From: Termitomyces sp. T153
Lineage: Eukaryota; Basidiomycota; Agaricomycetes; Agaricales; Lyophyllaceae
Length of the DNA: 64,000 nucleotides
Assembly (NCBI GenBank): GCA_018296165.2
Contig: JACKQL020000029.1
Span: 496,001 to 560,000 of the forward strand
Reading direction: 5' to 3'
The position numbers and the translations under genes are program-made. This document shows, one piece after another, positions 46,438-57,860 of the stretch. The stretch's first letter is position 1; each line of letters opens with the position of its first letter. Under the pieces are notes generated by a model. The model saw nothing but the letters and a program-made list of their open reading frames with translations, searched no databases and was not told the DNA's origin.

Positions 46438-47425
46438 TACAGTGGCCATTTTAAAATATTCACTCATTGGGACAGTTTTTGAGCATCTCAAATTTTGCAG
46501 GTTTATCCCTATTTTAGTCAGAAATAAAGAGTAAGTTGCATGTGGGAATATCAACAGAGTCATGTGACCATGTTTGGTCATATTTGGGAGTGGTTCAAGT
46601 TGGTTGAACTACACCTTGACCTTCAACCACCATCATGAAAGCTACTTCTCCTACACAATGCTCTACTGTTGCTTCTCTCCTTGCTCAAGGGTATTCTCTG
46701 CATAAGATTGAGGCTAAAACTAGTCTAGGGAAGTCTACTATTGGGAGGATTGGTAGAGAGTTGGAAGTGGACAAGGAAAATCATCCTAGAGGCTGTTCAG
46801 CTAAGCTTACTCCATGCAATAAATAGGCTATTGTTTGACAAATCTCAACTGGGAGACTTGATACAGCTGTTCAGGCCACCAATTTTATCAACAACATCAT
46901 TTCCAACCATGTCTCTCGTAAGTCTGTCTAGAATGTGCTGAAGGAGGAGGGGTACTGGTTTGCTACCAAGAGAAAAGTTCCTATGCTCAAAGCTAGACAT
47001 CAGCAACTATGACTTAAATGTGCTCAAGAGCATCAGAGCTGGACTGTGGAGAACTGGACAAGAGTGTTGTAGACAGATGAGACAAAGATTAACAGGATTG
47101 GGCCAGATGGAAAGCAGTATGTGTGGAAGCTACAAGGAGAAGGCATTTCAAACTGAACTACTACACCTACTGTGAAACATGGAGGAGGGAATAATCTCAT
47201 GGTATGGGGCTGTATGGGTTGGAATGAGGTAGGAAAGCTGGTAGAGGTGGTGGGGATCATGATGCAAAGCAGAATGTAGAGCAATAAGTACTGTGAAATT
47301 TTGAATGATAGAGCAAAGGAGAGCTTTGAAAAGTTGGAGATGGGATTTTAAATACTTTCAATCCTTCATGCCAATGTCATTTTTCAAAAGTATAAAACAT
47401 TGGGACAGTTTTTTGAGCCACTGTA
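46438..47425 (+). pseudogene. Tc1/mariner copy with left end and N-terminus, internally deleted
   Basis: Left end TACAGTGGCC at about 46439. The frame from 46635 starts MKATSPTQCSTVASLLAQGY, SLGKSTIGRIGREL, a helix-turn-helix DNA-binding domain, then continues with stops through NVLKEEGYWFATKRKVPMLK and TDETKINRIG (first catalytic D). At 47344 it jumps directly to the right-end sequence (47345-47425, ...CCACTGTA); compared with the copy at 32043-33017, about 0.47 kb with the second D and E is deleted. Confidence 0.85.
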
Positions 47426-47990
47426 AAAGAACAGAAAGGGAAAGAGAGAGGAGGTAAGTATACAAGACTAATGGACAGGAGGTGCAAAATAATTAGACAG
47501 TAAAGGAGAATAGACACATGCAAAGTCAAGTCCTTGCTTGCCTGTTGCAAGCATATGTCCATACTGTACTGTAAGTCAGAAACATAATATTTCTTTAAAT
47601 GCTCTTTCAATACATTTAGGTCAAATGTACTGCTTTCTGTTGCATAAGTACATATAGCCAATAGTAACAACAGGCATTGGTACCCCACTAGTGATAATGT
47701 AAATGTTGATTAAATGTACATGGGTAACTTGGGTAACTAGAATACAGTTTATTATTACTACCTAGATCTTGGGTCTGTTGTGCTTGCAACAGCCCATACT
47801 CAATAATTAAATGATAGCTCACCCTTAGTCCATAAGATAATTGACTGAGGGTGCCTGTTAGTGCTACTCTACTATATATGTAGTATGTCATCCATTGTCC
47901 ATTGTGTAGGTTGTGATAATGCAAGAATGGTCAGTGTGATATAGTGAAACAGATAATGAAAGAATATAACAATGATACAGGCACACTTAT
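47426..47990. repeat. LTR piece shared with 33018-33123, then unassigned CpG-poor DNA
   Basis: 47426-47530 matches 33018-33123 (agaacagaaagggaaagaga...caaagtcaag), the start of a minus-strand LTR. Beyond it no gene is visible; the minus frame 47377-47688 is unrecognised. Confidence 0.55.
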
Positions 47991-48470
47991 GGTGTCCCTG
48001 CAAAGTGGATTGCAACAGCTTAAGTATGAGAAATAAACTCACAGCTGTGTCTTCCTCATCATTGACAAAGCTAACACCTACCCTGGCCCAAATCACCAAC
48101 CAATTCTTTTTCTTTGCAATTGGTCTCACCAGATCTCTTACATAAATGAGTCTTGAGCTTTACACCTTGGTCAAATTAGCCAATCCATTATCTGCAATCA
48201 TACATCCATCAATTCCCTCTGGCCAGAAACATGTTTGTGCAGCATTGTCAAATGCAAAACTTTGTGCTGTTGCATTGAGGCTAGCATTGAGAATTTCCTG
48301 TTTCATTTCCTTACTATGCATGCATTCAGAAGTGCATAGCAAGCAAGAACCCAAAACAACACTGTCAACACCCATTGTTAACAACACTGCAATCTGTGGT
48401 CCCATCAAGATGCCTCCTGCACCAACAATTGCAGGTCCATTGGAAAGTTGGTGGATTATGCCTTGCAATC
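47990..48470 (-). pseudogene. Nitronate monooxygenase (2-nitropropane dioxygenase) C-terminal relic
   Basis: Minus-strand reading gives GPAIVGAGGILMGPQIAVLL, GVDSVVLGSCLLCTSECMHS, FAFDNAAQTCFWPEGIDGCM and, after a frame break, LVIWARVGVSFVNDEEDTA. This is the FMN-binding C-terminal half of fungal NMO enzymes (usual GTRFL.T.E, WP.GIDGR, VWAGTGV). A GTGAGT...GCAG intron-like interval follows at about 48040. The N-terminal half is missing: upstream sequence (48480-48700, with QVHAWFQNQHEMPIFVIVNW) does not look like NMO. CpG-poor, broken, surely non-functional. Confidence 0.75.
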
Positions 48471-48780
48471 AAGTCAAGAGGGAAGGTGCATAAGCTCTCC
48501 AGTGGAAAGATACTTAAATACATGTCTACTGTTTGAACAATGAGCACAATCAACTTTCCATTCATTGGTGGCATGTGGGGCCTCTTCATCCCAGTTGACA
48601 ATAACAAATATAGGCATCTCATGTTGATTTTGGAACCAGGCATGCACTTGAGCAATATGTTGACCTACTAGGTGTAGGCAGGTGTAATCAATACACCCTT
48701 TCTTATCATATTCCTGACCTTTTGCAGATTCACCTCTAATTTAGAGGTGGTGTATGCAAATACACTCTCTAATTAGGGTA
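48471..48780 (-). other. Unrecognised protein-like fragment upstream of the NMO relic
   Basis: Minus strand reads ...CIDYTCLHLVGQHIAQVHAW, then FVIVNWDEEAPHATNEWKVD and CAHCSNSRHVFKYLSTGEL. It looks like decayed protein-coding sequence (CxxC, aromatic residues), but I cannot name it. Confidence 0.3.
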
Positions 48781-48784
48781 GCCC

Positions 48785-49160
48785 ATATGCAAGTCTTGTC
48801 TCTAGATATAGTATCAATCTATATTCTTGCCACTGTCACATTCCCTTCTTGAGCCACTACCCCATCTTTTCTTGTCCTTGCTGTCAGGCATGTTGCCACC
48901 ATCCCACATCCAATTATCATATTCAGACATATTGACTGACCAAACTTCAATACCTATATTTAGGCTTGCTGCTTATCATGCACTCAATAAGCTATGGTCT
49001 GTGCTTTTGGCACAGGTCTGTAGCTCTTGCTTCATCCCAGACCCAACCTTACTTTGTTTGCTTAGGTCCTTGTATTTCAAACTTAATGCTAAGTCCCAGA
49101 CCCAACCTCACTTTGTTCAGTTAGGTCTTTGTATTTCCAACTCAATGCTAAGTCCCAGAC
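48785..49160. repeat. LTR-like fragment with 59-bp minisatellite
   Basis: Units with (gcttcatc/gctaagtc)ccagacccaacctcactt start at about 49029, 49088 and 49147, the last cut at 49160 where Helitron sequence begins. The preceding ggtctgtagctcttgcttcatc also precedes the array at 50770, so both belong to one LTR family. Confidence 0.7.
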
Positions 49161-49611
49161 CCTGGCAAAACTGTTTCTGGAATGACCATAGCAGCTTGAG
49201 CAATAGCAGACTGATTGAGTCTATTGTCTCTCCTCTGTATAGGAGCAGGTGGAGGTGGCACCATTCTAAGGATAGAATTCTGTAAAGGAGCATTCCACCC
49301 TTCAGGCAAAACAGTTTCAGGAATCACTATAGAAAATAGATCATCAGCAGCAGCTGGCTGCCTAATAGGTCTTCCTGAAGAGCCAGAAGTGGTGGCTATA
49401 GATTGGTGATTAAGCCTCAAACTCCCAGTTCCCATACCCCCAGGCCCCAATTGAAGTGGTGGGACAACTACAGTATTGATCTGTTCCAAAGATCTATTGT
49501 TTCTATTTGCATGACAATTATGAGGATTTGTCATTTGTAACTGTTCAAGTCTCCTTCAAATCCTAGCTTGTTGCCTCTGGCTTTCAGGAGTAGTAGGTGG
49601 TTGCTTATGAC
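49160..49611 (-). pseudogene. Helitron copy 1, N-terminal coding fragment
   Basis: Minus-strand frame with RNNRSLEQINTVVVPPLQLG, FSIVIPETVLPEGWNAPLQN, homologous to the start of the RepHel gene at 56700-57190. It is truncated at 49160 by the minisatellite LTR and separated from its upstream part by the solo LTR at 49612. Confidence 0.8.
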
Positions 49612-50243
49612 TGTCATGACCCATTCCATTCCCCCCTTCCCTTCATCATTATCCAACCTCAGATTCTACACAGTCCCTCTCTGGATCTCAGCCACACCCC
49701 CAGATCTTAGCCACAGTCCTGTTTCAGCCACATCCAGATTTTAGCCACCTCTAGGACCGCTTTTCCTGTTCCAGATCATTCCCACAGGCACAGATCACTT
49801 CCACTTGTCCAAGATCACTTCCAGGATTGCTTCCCTTGTTTCAGATCACTTCCTCATGACTTAGATCACTTCCTGCTATGACTTAGATCACTTCCACCTG
49901 ACTCAGATTACTTCCACCTGACTTAGATCACTTCCACTTGACTTAGATCACTTCCACTTGTGTTAGATCACTCCCACCTGACTTAGATCACTTCCATCTT
50001 CTCCTTTTGGCAGTGTCCTACAACTATATAAGGTCCCTTAGTCTGTAGCTACACCCCAGCCTTGACATTACCTGATATCTTGTTTGTGTTCTGTTGTTAT
50101 CTGATCTTCTCTCCATTCATTACTCACTCTCATTTCTTAGTTTCTTAGTTTCTTTCCCTGTTTACATACTTGCTGTTAGCATCACCTCCCCAAGGTGGTT
50201 TTGGCTCCTGTAAGAGTCCTCCTCCAGGACTGTGGTCCTGACA
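49612..50243 (+). repeat. Solo LTR of the chromovirus family inside Helitron copy 1
   Basis: 632 bp, TGTCATGACCC...CCTGACA, flanked by ATGAC (left) and ATAAC (right). The intact Helitron copy has a single TATAAC here (57182-57187), so the flanks are a 5-bp target duplication with one later change. TATA box at 50025 and AGCCTTGACATT at 50058, 33 nt apart. An internal tandem array of about 20 bp (gacttagatcacttccac(c/t)t) covers about 49850-49997. Confidence 0.85.
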
Positions 50244-50727
50244 ATAACATCAATTGTTAAGCAATTTAACAGTCAAAAACCATTAAAATTAACTTGCATG
50301 ATGAGATATTTGATATATCAATAGCTCAGTGCAGTTAAGGATTTACTAATAAGCTAGTCAACATCAATCAACCAATAAATGTGACCAAACATACTTTGTT
50401 GTGTGGCCTCCTTTCCACAACCTTGGAAATGTTCATTATTTGGTCATGTTGTGTCAAAAAACATGTGAGGTGTAAAAAACAGCATCCACTAAATTGTGTT
50501 TGGCCTTTTTGACACCTGCAGGCTATCTGGCATGTTTTAAACATGGTTAAAAGATTGTATATATGTATTAAAGCTGTCTACTGTAATTTTTTTTGAGAAC
50601 AAACCTGTTCTAAGTGCAAAAAACAGGCAAATTGCCCAAAAAGGAAGGTTCTTGGTCAGCCTTACTAAGCAGAAAAGTTGTTGCATAGGCACAGCCACTT
50701 TCCCAGGAGTCATCTCATAATATATAG
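50244..50727 (-). repeat. Helitron copy 1, upstream non-coding part
   Basis: Homologous to 57186-57710 (shared ttgttaagcaatttaacagtc, gtgtggcctcctttccacaa, gattgtatatatgtattaaagc). The match stops at about 50727 (atatatagatg), where the minisatellite LTR begins. Confidence 0.8.
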
Positions 50728-51330
50728 ATGAGCTATGCCCCATGCCTTCAGCATGGGCCTGTAGCTCTTGCTTCATCCCAGACCCAACCTCACTTTGTTT
50801 GGTTAGGTCCTCGATATTCTACTCAATGCTTCATCCCAGACCCAACCTCACTTTGTTTGGTTAGGTCCTTGTATTTCAAACTTAATGCTTCATCCCAGAC
50901 CCAACCTCACTTTGTTTGGTTAGGTCCTTGTATTTCAAACTTAATGCTTCATCCCAGACCCAACCTCACTTTGTTTGGTTAGGTCCTTGTATTTCAAACT
51001 TATGCTTCATCCCAGACCCAACCTCACTTCATTCAGTTAGGTCCTTGTATTTCTAACTCAATGCTAAGTCCCAGACCCAACCTCACTTTGTTCAGTTAGG
51101 TCCTTGTATTTCTAACTCAATGCTAAGTCCCAGACCCAACCTCACTTTGTTCGGTTAGGTCCTTGTATTTCTAACTCAGTGCTTCATCCCAGATCCAACC
51201 TCACTTTGTTTGGTTAGGTCTTTGTATTTTGTTGACCAAGTGTTGCTTTTCTCTTACCATTCAATACACTGAGATTTCATCTATAAACCAATCATGTATC
51301 TATATTACATTATTAACAAAATACTACAAT
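50728..51330. repeat. LTR-like unit with eight 59-bp repeats
   Basis: Repeats start at 50770, 50828, 50887, 50946, 51004, 51063, 51122 and 51181 (58-59 bp each). The 3' part (ggtctttgtattttgttgac ... ataaaccaatcatgtatcta) is shared with 36845-36970. It is flanked on both sides by Helitron-related sequence. Confidence 0.75.
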
Positions 51331-51399
51331 GTCCACTGGTATATATTAGAGATGCTGAAAATTATAAAAGTTAGTACTAACCAACCAATTATTTAAACT

Positions 51400-51540
51400 G
51401 TCACACTTACATTTGTAAACCATTAAGAATATCTATACTACATGGTCCAGCTATAGACATTAGGTGCTGAAGTTCATAGAAGTTAGCAATTTCTTGCTTG
51501 AATCCAACAAAACTCACACTTACATTTGTAAACCATTCAA
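51400..51540. repeat. Duplication of about 107 bp at the Helitron coding end
   Basis: tcacacttacatttgtaaac occurs at 51401 and again at 51508, followed by ccatt(a/c)aaga in both. The second copy is inside the end of the RepHel frame (ending LNGLQM), so this is a local tandem duplication. Confidence 0.7.
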
Positions 51541-54500
51541 GATTTCCTGATAGACAATATTTGCAGTCTTTCTTGATGTGTTTTCTGGGTCCAAGATGAC
51601 TTTGATATGATCTCCTGATGTGCACTGTGAGAGTGCAACATAAAGTTGGCCATGCAAAAAAACTCCTGATCAAAGGTCCAATCCAACATGCTTGACTGAT
51701 TGACCCTGAGACTTGTTGATAGTCATAGCAAAGGCCAATCAAACTGGGAATTGTCTCCTGCGCAATGGAATTGGCAAATCTTCTTCAGACACATCCATGT
51801 TGATTCTTGGAATCAAAACAATTAATCCTGCAAACTTGGCATCTCCACTAATGATCCTACATCTGAGAACTCTGGTGCTGATGTGAGTGACAATCATTCT
51901 TGTCCCATTGCAAAGTCCTTTGGTTGTATCCAGATTCCTGAGCAGCATGACAGGAACACCAATCTTCAAAGCCAATTTAGCCAAAGGCAAACTGCTGGCT
52001 CTGAGAGAGTTGAGGTATTCCATTGGATACAATCCAAGGCCATTAGGATTCCCATCATCAGATATAATAGAGTCTGCACTCTGCAAGATTTTCTCTTCTC
52101 CTGGACATTTCTGCAGAACTTCAGAGTTGATATCCTCTACATCAGAGTTCTTGCCAGAAAGGATGGTACAGTCCAGATAATACTGATCATCTTGATGGTG
52201 ATCAATATGAGGATAAGTGGAAGAGATCAATCCAGTGACAGAATTGTCATCACAGATCATGGTTTCTGGAAGTTGTACTGTTTCTCCAGGCCCAAGGTTT
52301 TTTCCAGCACCAACATCCAATAACCAAGCTGCATGAGCAATGTTATCAGGAGTCTGATCCAATCTCATGTTCTGAACCAAGTAGTGGACTTGAATCTGAT
52401 CCCAAAGTCTTCCCCTTTTGAGTGAAGCAGCAATCATCTGCTGCCTGAGTCCTTGTTGGATAACTGGGAGAGTTTGCCTAAAATCTCCTCCAAACACCAC
52501 AGTCACTCCACCAAAAGGAACATCCTTCTCCAGGATGTCTCTGAACCCTCAATCCACAGAGTCAATGGCATTTTTGTGTTGCATTGGGACTTCATCCCAA
52601 ATAACAACCTTGGTCTGGAGTAAGAGTTGAGATAACTGAGTTCCTCTTTTGATATTGGCAATGGATGTATCCAGAGCAGGAATGGGGATTTTGAATCTTG
52701 AATGTGCAGTTCTACCACCCTCCAGCAATAAGGCAGCAATCCCAGATGATGCTACACATAATGCCACATCCCCATTGGACCGAACAGCAGAAGCCAAAGT
52801 GTTGCAGACAAATGTTTTGCCACATCCACCTGCACTGTGAATGAATATCATCTTGCCCAAGCTATTGTCCACAGAGTCCATAACTTCATTGAAGGCCCCC
52901 AGTTGTTCACCATTAAACCTGGCCTTGTTTTCATCCACCCTTCTCTTCAACTCCTCAACATCATAATCTGTTTCTTCTTGCAAAAGCCTATTTCCTGAAA
53001 TCATTTAATCAGTATCAATGTCAACTCTTTATACAATGTCCAACTTGCCTGGAATCACATTCCAAACTTGTCGGGGTTCTGGCATATTGGGAAAGTCTTG
53101 AAGAGTCTTGCCAAAATTCTTCAGATTGTCATTGATCAGATAAAGGCCATAGTCATAAACATCTTCATCAGTAAAGACTCTGTCCCTGTACTGCCTGATA
53201 TTTTCCAATCTGTGTTGAAGATCATCACAAATGGAGTGCTTGAATTCATCCCATAGAGCCTCTGGAGTGGTAGGAGCACAGTGGAATAGGATAGTGCAAA
53301 AGAGCTGTCTGAGAGCTGATCCTGATTGGATTGGAGCAGCTTCAGCAAGACACTGCCTCCATTCTGCATCATCTTCTAGAAGACCAAAGGCCTTGCATGC
53401 CTCTTTGTAAGTAGAATAGGTGTGGCCATTGACTGTCCTGAGATCAGCCCATGATGTTGCATTGGTCACAACTGTCAGGAGCATCCTGAGGTAGAACCTT
53501 TCTCCCTGTTTTGGTGAAGCAAAGTACATCCTCCCAATAGCTGTTCCTCTCTGCCTCTTCTTCCAGGTCCTTTTGGAAGCTTCATAGACAAACTTGGTTG
53601 GAAAGTTCTGATAAGTGGTGTTGTTATCAGGGAATTTGGCATTGGCTTCAAACCAAGCAGTGAGTGCAGTCTTGTTTGCATTAGGCCTAGCAGCTACCAT
53701 CTCCAAAGGTTCATTATCCTGAAAGTAGACTTCATGTTGGCCCCCCAAATGCACAGGTAATCAATATACAGGAGGATGCTCTCCATGCATGTTGAATTCA
53801 AAGATGTGCCAGCATGATTCAACTGCAGAAATGTATCTGGCATCCAAGTGTTCCTTGATTTCATCCCTCTGCTCTCCAGCAATCTCCAAAGTTGTCCTAT
53901 CATGGCCTTTGTAGATGTACTTGTGAATGTACTTGATGGCTTCCACTGAAGCACAGACCTCCACATTGATGTGACATTTGTACTTGGCTGAGAGATAAGG
54001 GTTATATGGCACAACATTACGATTGTCATAATGATGACCATTCTTTTCAAAGAAGCACCCATTGTCAGGCCTGGCATATTGAGGATAGCCATTATCTCCA
54101 TACTGAGTAGCCTCTTGGAATTCCTTTGAGTATTTCTTAGAACATTTGCCATCTACCATGCACTTAGCATTGGGTTTGGCAGCTCCACATGGACCATGGA
54201 CCATGTTGGCAGTAACAACCTGACAACAAAGATAAGTTACTGAATCCAGAATTTAAACAAAGCCAATACCTGATACAATTGAGGCTGAGTGACTGGATCT
54301 GGAATTTGGGCAGAGACAATGGAATCCACATCAGGTGCATCCTTGATCCTGTGATAGCGATGGAAAAAGATCAAGATGTGCATATGTGGAAGTCCTCTCT
54401 TTTGGAATTCAATGGTATGAACATAAGCCACACAGCTGCCAAAGAGACCTTCCTTGATCTTCTTCACTACAGCATTCTTTTTGAGTTCAAATACTCTGGC

Positions 54501-57215
54501 AACAATATCAGGTCAATCAGCAGCTATTTGCTTCTTCCCATTGACTGCAGGTTCCTTCAAGAGAGCTTCTTCAATTTCTGACCACTTTGGATTGGCAGTC
54601 ATAGTCAAGAAGAGATCAGGTTTTCCAAAATGCCTGCAAATAGCCATAGAGTCCTGGAATAATTGCTGCATTTGTCATTAACTTCCAGTATGAGAGGAAG
54701 GAAGAATGACACGACGGCTCTGTGGGGTGACCTCTTCATCTCCAGCAGCAGCATCCACCACTCCCTGATAGACTTCAGCTCTGATCTTCTTCTAATTGTG
54801 CCGAACCCAATTCAACTTTGTTTGCTCAGTTGAAGCCCATGCATCAACAACATATTGCTGAAACAGCCTCCCACTCCAGAATAAAGCAGCATTGAATTCC
54901 AGAGTTCTTTGTTGAAGCCTATATGCATAATATGAGGTTTCAGAGACCTTATTTGTCCTTTGTTGCCCTTGTGGTCCATGTCTGGCAAGAATGTTGATGT
55001 GGTATCCAGGCTCTCCAGTGGGAAAGATGATTGTATAGTGCAATGGAGTGTAATATGGATGTAGATGGCTGATCTGCTTCAATTCCCCTCCATGCAAGTG
55101 CAAGACTATATCACGATGATTTGATTGCTCCTCTGAGCCATCTCCAGGAATTACAGCTGCAACCCCCTCCTGTTCATTGGGGTCATTGTAGTGTCGAGGA
55201 TCTCCAAAATCAGCTGTAAGCTTGACAGAAAGCCTTTGTGGTTGGCCTTCTGGAACTTCTCCCATGATCTGCCTGGCTTGCTTGTATAGGTCAATGAAGG
55301 GATTGACTCTAGCAAGCATATCCTGCAAAGAGGCCATTATCTGAGGGTCCAGCCTGGAATTGTTCTGTTGACAAAAAGCCAATTGCTGATTATAGTCATA
55401 AAAGTAGAGCTGTGCATATACAGGCAGATTGCCTTCAATAGGAAGCAAGGCACCTGTTAAATGATGTAGTTCTCCATTGATCCTAAAGCTGTATGGTCCA
55501 GGAGCATTGGTAATGGCATGATCAATTTTGACTCCCAGAGATGTGAATGCAAAGGCTGCATTGTATTGACGGATAGATGTTTTAAAAGTGTCAGAGAGAG
55601 GATGATGCCCATGGAGCAGGTTCAATAAATCTGCTGGAGCATCTCGAAGCCTGGGCAAATTCACTTGGCCTTGTAAGCAGCACATGCCAAACTTTGGATT
55701 ATAAATAGTAGACTTGGTGAGCTTTTCAGCATCAAAATGTAGAGCTTGGCAGTGTGGATATATAACAGTCATAGGACCAAGATAGTGTGGAGGGTATTCA
55801 ATCAAGTAAGGTTGCCTTCCTCTTGGAATAGGCTGAATAGGGTCAAGCTGTGGTGGCATAGGAAGCTCAAGGGGAGGCTGTTCAGCAGGATTTTGTAGTC
55901 CTGCTGGATGGTTGAGTGGAGCAGGGTCCAAGTCTTCTGCAGGTCTCTGTTGAACAGGATCAACATAATCCAAGTCATAATCAGAAGGGATGTTATCCTG
56001 AGGACCTAATGGCACATCAAGGGGAGGATCCAATTGCTCTGCAGGTCTCTGTTGAACAGGATCAACATATTCCAAGTCATCATCAGAAGATATGTCATCC
56101 TGAGGACCCAATGGCACATCAAGGGGAGGATCCAATTGTTCTGCAGGTCTCTGTTGAACAGGGTCAACATATTCCAAGTCATCCTCAGAAGGTATATCAT
56201 TCTGAGGACCTAAATCATTGAAATCCTCTTCCAGATCAGCTTCATGTTGCTGTTCCCAGCCTTGAAAAATCCTTTGAGCCATAACTGCATTCAAAGGCCT
56301 ATGTTCAGGATTCAGATCAATATGCTGTTAGACTTTGTTAGTCCCAGTGACATATTCAAGTTGTCCTTGACTGACCTCTTCTTCTTCCTCCCTCAACCTT
56401 TCCTGGCTCAGAATAGCCAATGCTTGTTGCCTCTCCTGATCTTGTCTCAGCCTTTGTTGCTCTTGCAACACTGCTAGTACCTCTTGTTGTTGCCTCTCCT
56501 GCTCTGTAGCCATAGCAATATGCCTTAGCCTTTGTTGCTCTTGCAAGATTGCCAGTGCCTGCTCTTGTTGCCTCTGTCTCAGCCTTTGTTGCTCTTCTAA
56601 CAGTGCCTGGGGAGCAAGTGGAGCTGGTACCATTATAGGCTCTGGCAATGGACCATTTCTGACCCTTCTATGTACAGGAGCAGGCAAAGGTGGCACCATT
56701 CTAGGTAAGGGATTCTGCAAAGGAGCATCCCAACCTTCTGGCAAAACTATTTCTGGAATGACCATAGCAGCTTGAGCAAGAGCAGACTGATTGACTCTAT
56801 TGCCTCTTCTCTGTATAGGAGCAGGTAGAGGTGGCACCACTCTAGGTATGGGATTCTGCAAAGGAGCATCCCACCCTTCAGGCAAAACAGTTTCTGGGAT
56901 GACCATAAAAAATGGATCATCAGCAGCTGCTGCCTGCCTAATAGGTCTTCCCAAAGAGCCAGAAGCAGTGGCTATAGGTCTCATACCCCCAGTTCCCATA
57001 GATTGATTGATACCCTCAGGCCCCAATTGAAGTGGTGGGACAACCACAGTATTGATCTGTTCCAAAGATCTATTGTTTCTATTTGCTCGATGATTGTCAG
57101 GATCTGTCATTTGTAACTGTTCAAGTCTCCTTTGATTCCTAGCTTGTTGCCTTTGGCTTTCAGGAGTAGTAGGTGGTTGCCTATAACATCCATTGTTAAG
57201 CAATTTAACAGTCAA
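51540..57215 (-). pseudogene. Helitron copy 2: nearly full-length RepHel (HUH Rep plus PIF1-like helicase)
   Basis: Minus-strand coding order: Pro/Gln-rich N-terminus with two LPEGWDAPLQNP modules (57215-56331); three acidic 34-residue repeats (about 56225-55925); Helitron-like N domain (NPKFGMCCLQGQVNLPRLRD; HPYYTPLHYTIIFPTGEPGY); Rep with HUH motif GLPHMHILIFF (about 54390) and two-Tyr motif AIKYIHKYIYKG (about 53920); then helicase with Walker A SAGGCGKTF (about 52820), Walker B VVIWDEVPM, FGGDFRQTLPVI, LCNGTRM, and AFAMTINKSQGQS (about 51700). At least one GT-AG intron (about 54270-54216) splices LYQ to VVTANMV. Stops such as TAA at 56330-56328 and the TAA-TGA pair near 54680 break it; most are one C-to-T step from CAA, CAG or CGA. 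Confidence 0.9.
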
Positions 57216-57860
57216 AAACCATTAAAATTGACTTGCATGATGAGATATTTGATAGATCAATAGCTCAATGTGGTTAAGGAGTTACTAATAAGCTTGTTAG
57301 TCAACATCAATTAATCAATAGATGTGATAAAACATACTTTGTCGTGTGGCCTCCTTTCCACAACTTCAGAAATGCCCATTGTTTGGTCATGTTGTGTCAA
57401 AAAATGCACGAGGCATGAAAAACAGTGTCCACTAAATCATGTTTGGCCTTTTTCATCCCTGCAGACTATCTGGCACCTTTTACACATAGTCAAAAGATAG
57501 TATATATGTATTAAAGCTGTCTACTGCATTTGTTTTGGTAAAAAAACTTATCTGAAGAGTGTAAAAACAGCCAAATCTGATTGTATTACCATAAAAGGGT
57601 TTAAATTTGTCAGCATTTGTCAGCGCTGACAAATTTTAGTCAGCAAAAAAGTCGTCGCATAGGTGCAGCCACATTCCCATGTTTGTCATCGCATAATATA
57701 TAGATGTATCCATTATTATTTCTAAACATAACCAACTGATCAAGGTCAAGCTTGACATGTTGATAAGACCCACTTATTGCTGAGCTCTGTTTTTGGCATT
57801 TCTGATTGGACAGCAGCTGATTATATTGTACATGACCTTGCACAAATCACAACACTTATC
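57216..57860 (-). mobile_element. Helitron copy 2, 5' non-coding region
   Basis: Shared with Helitron copy 1 up to about 57710. Contains tgtatatatgtattaaagc-like AT-rich promoter sequence and a short palindrome (gtcagcatttgtcagcgctgacaaat, about 57608-57640). The exact TC start and CTRR end of the element could not be fixed. Confidence 0.5.
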
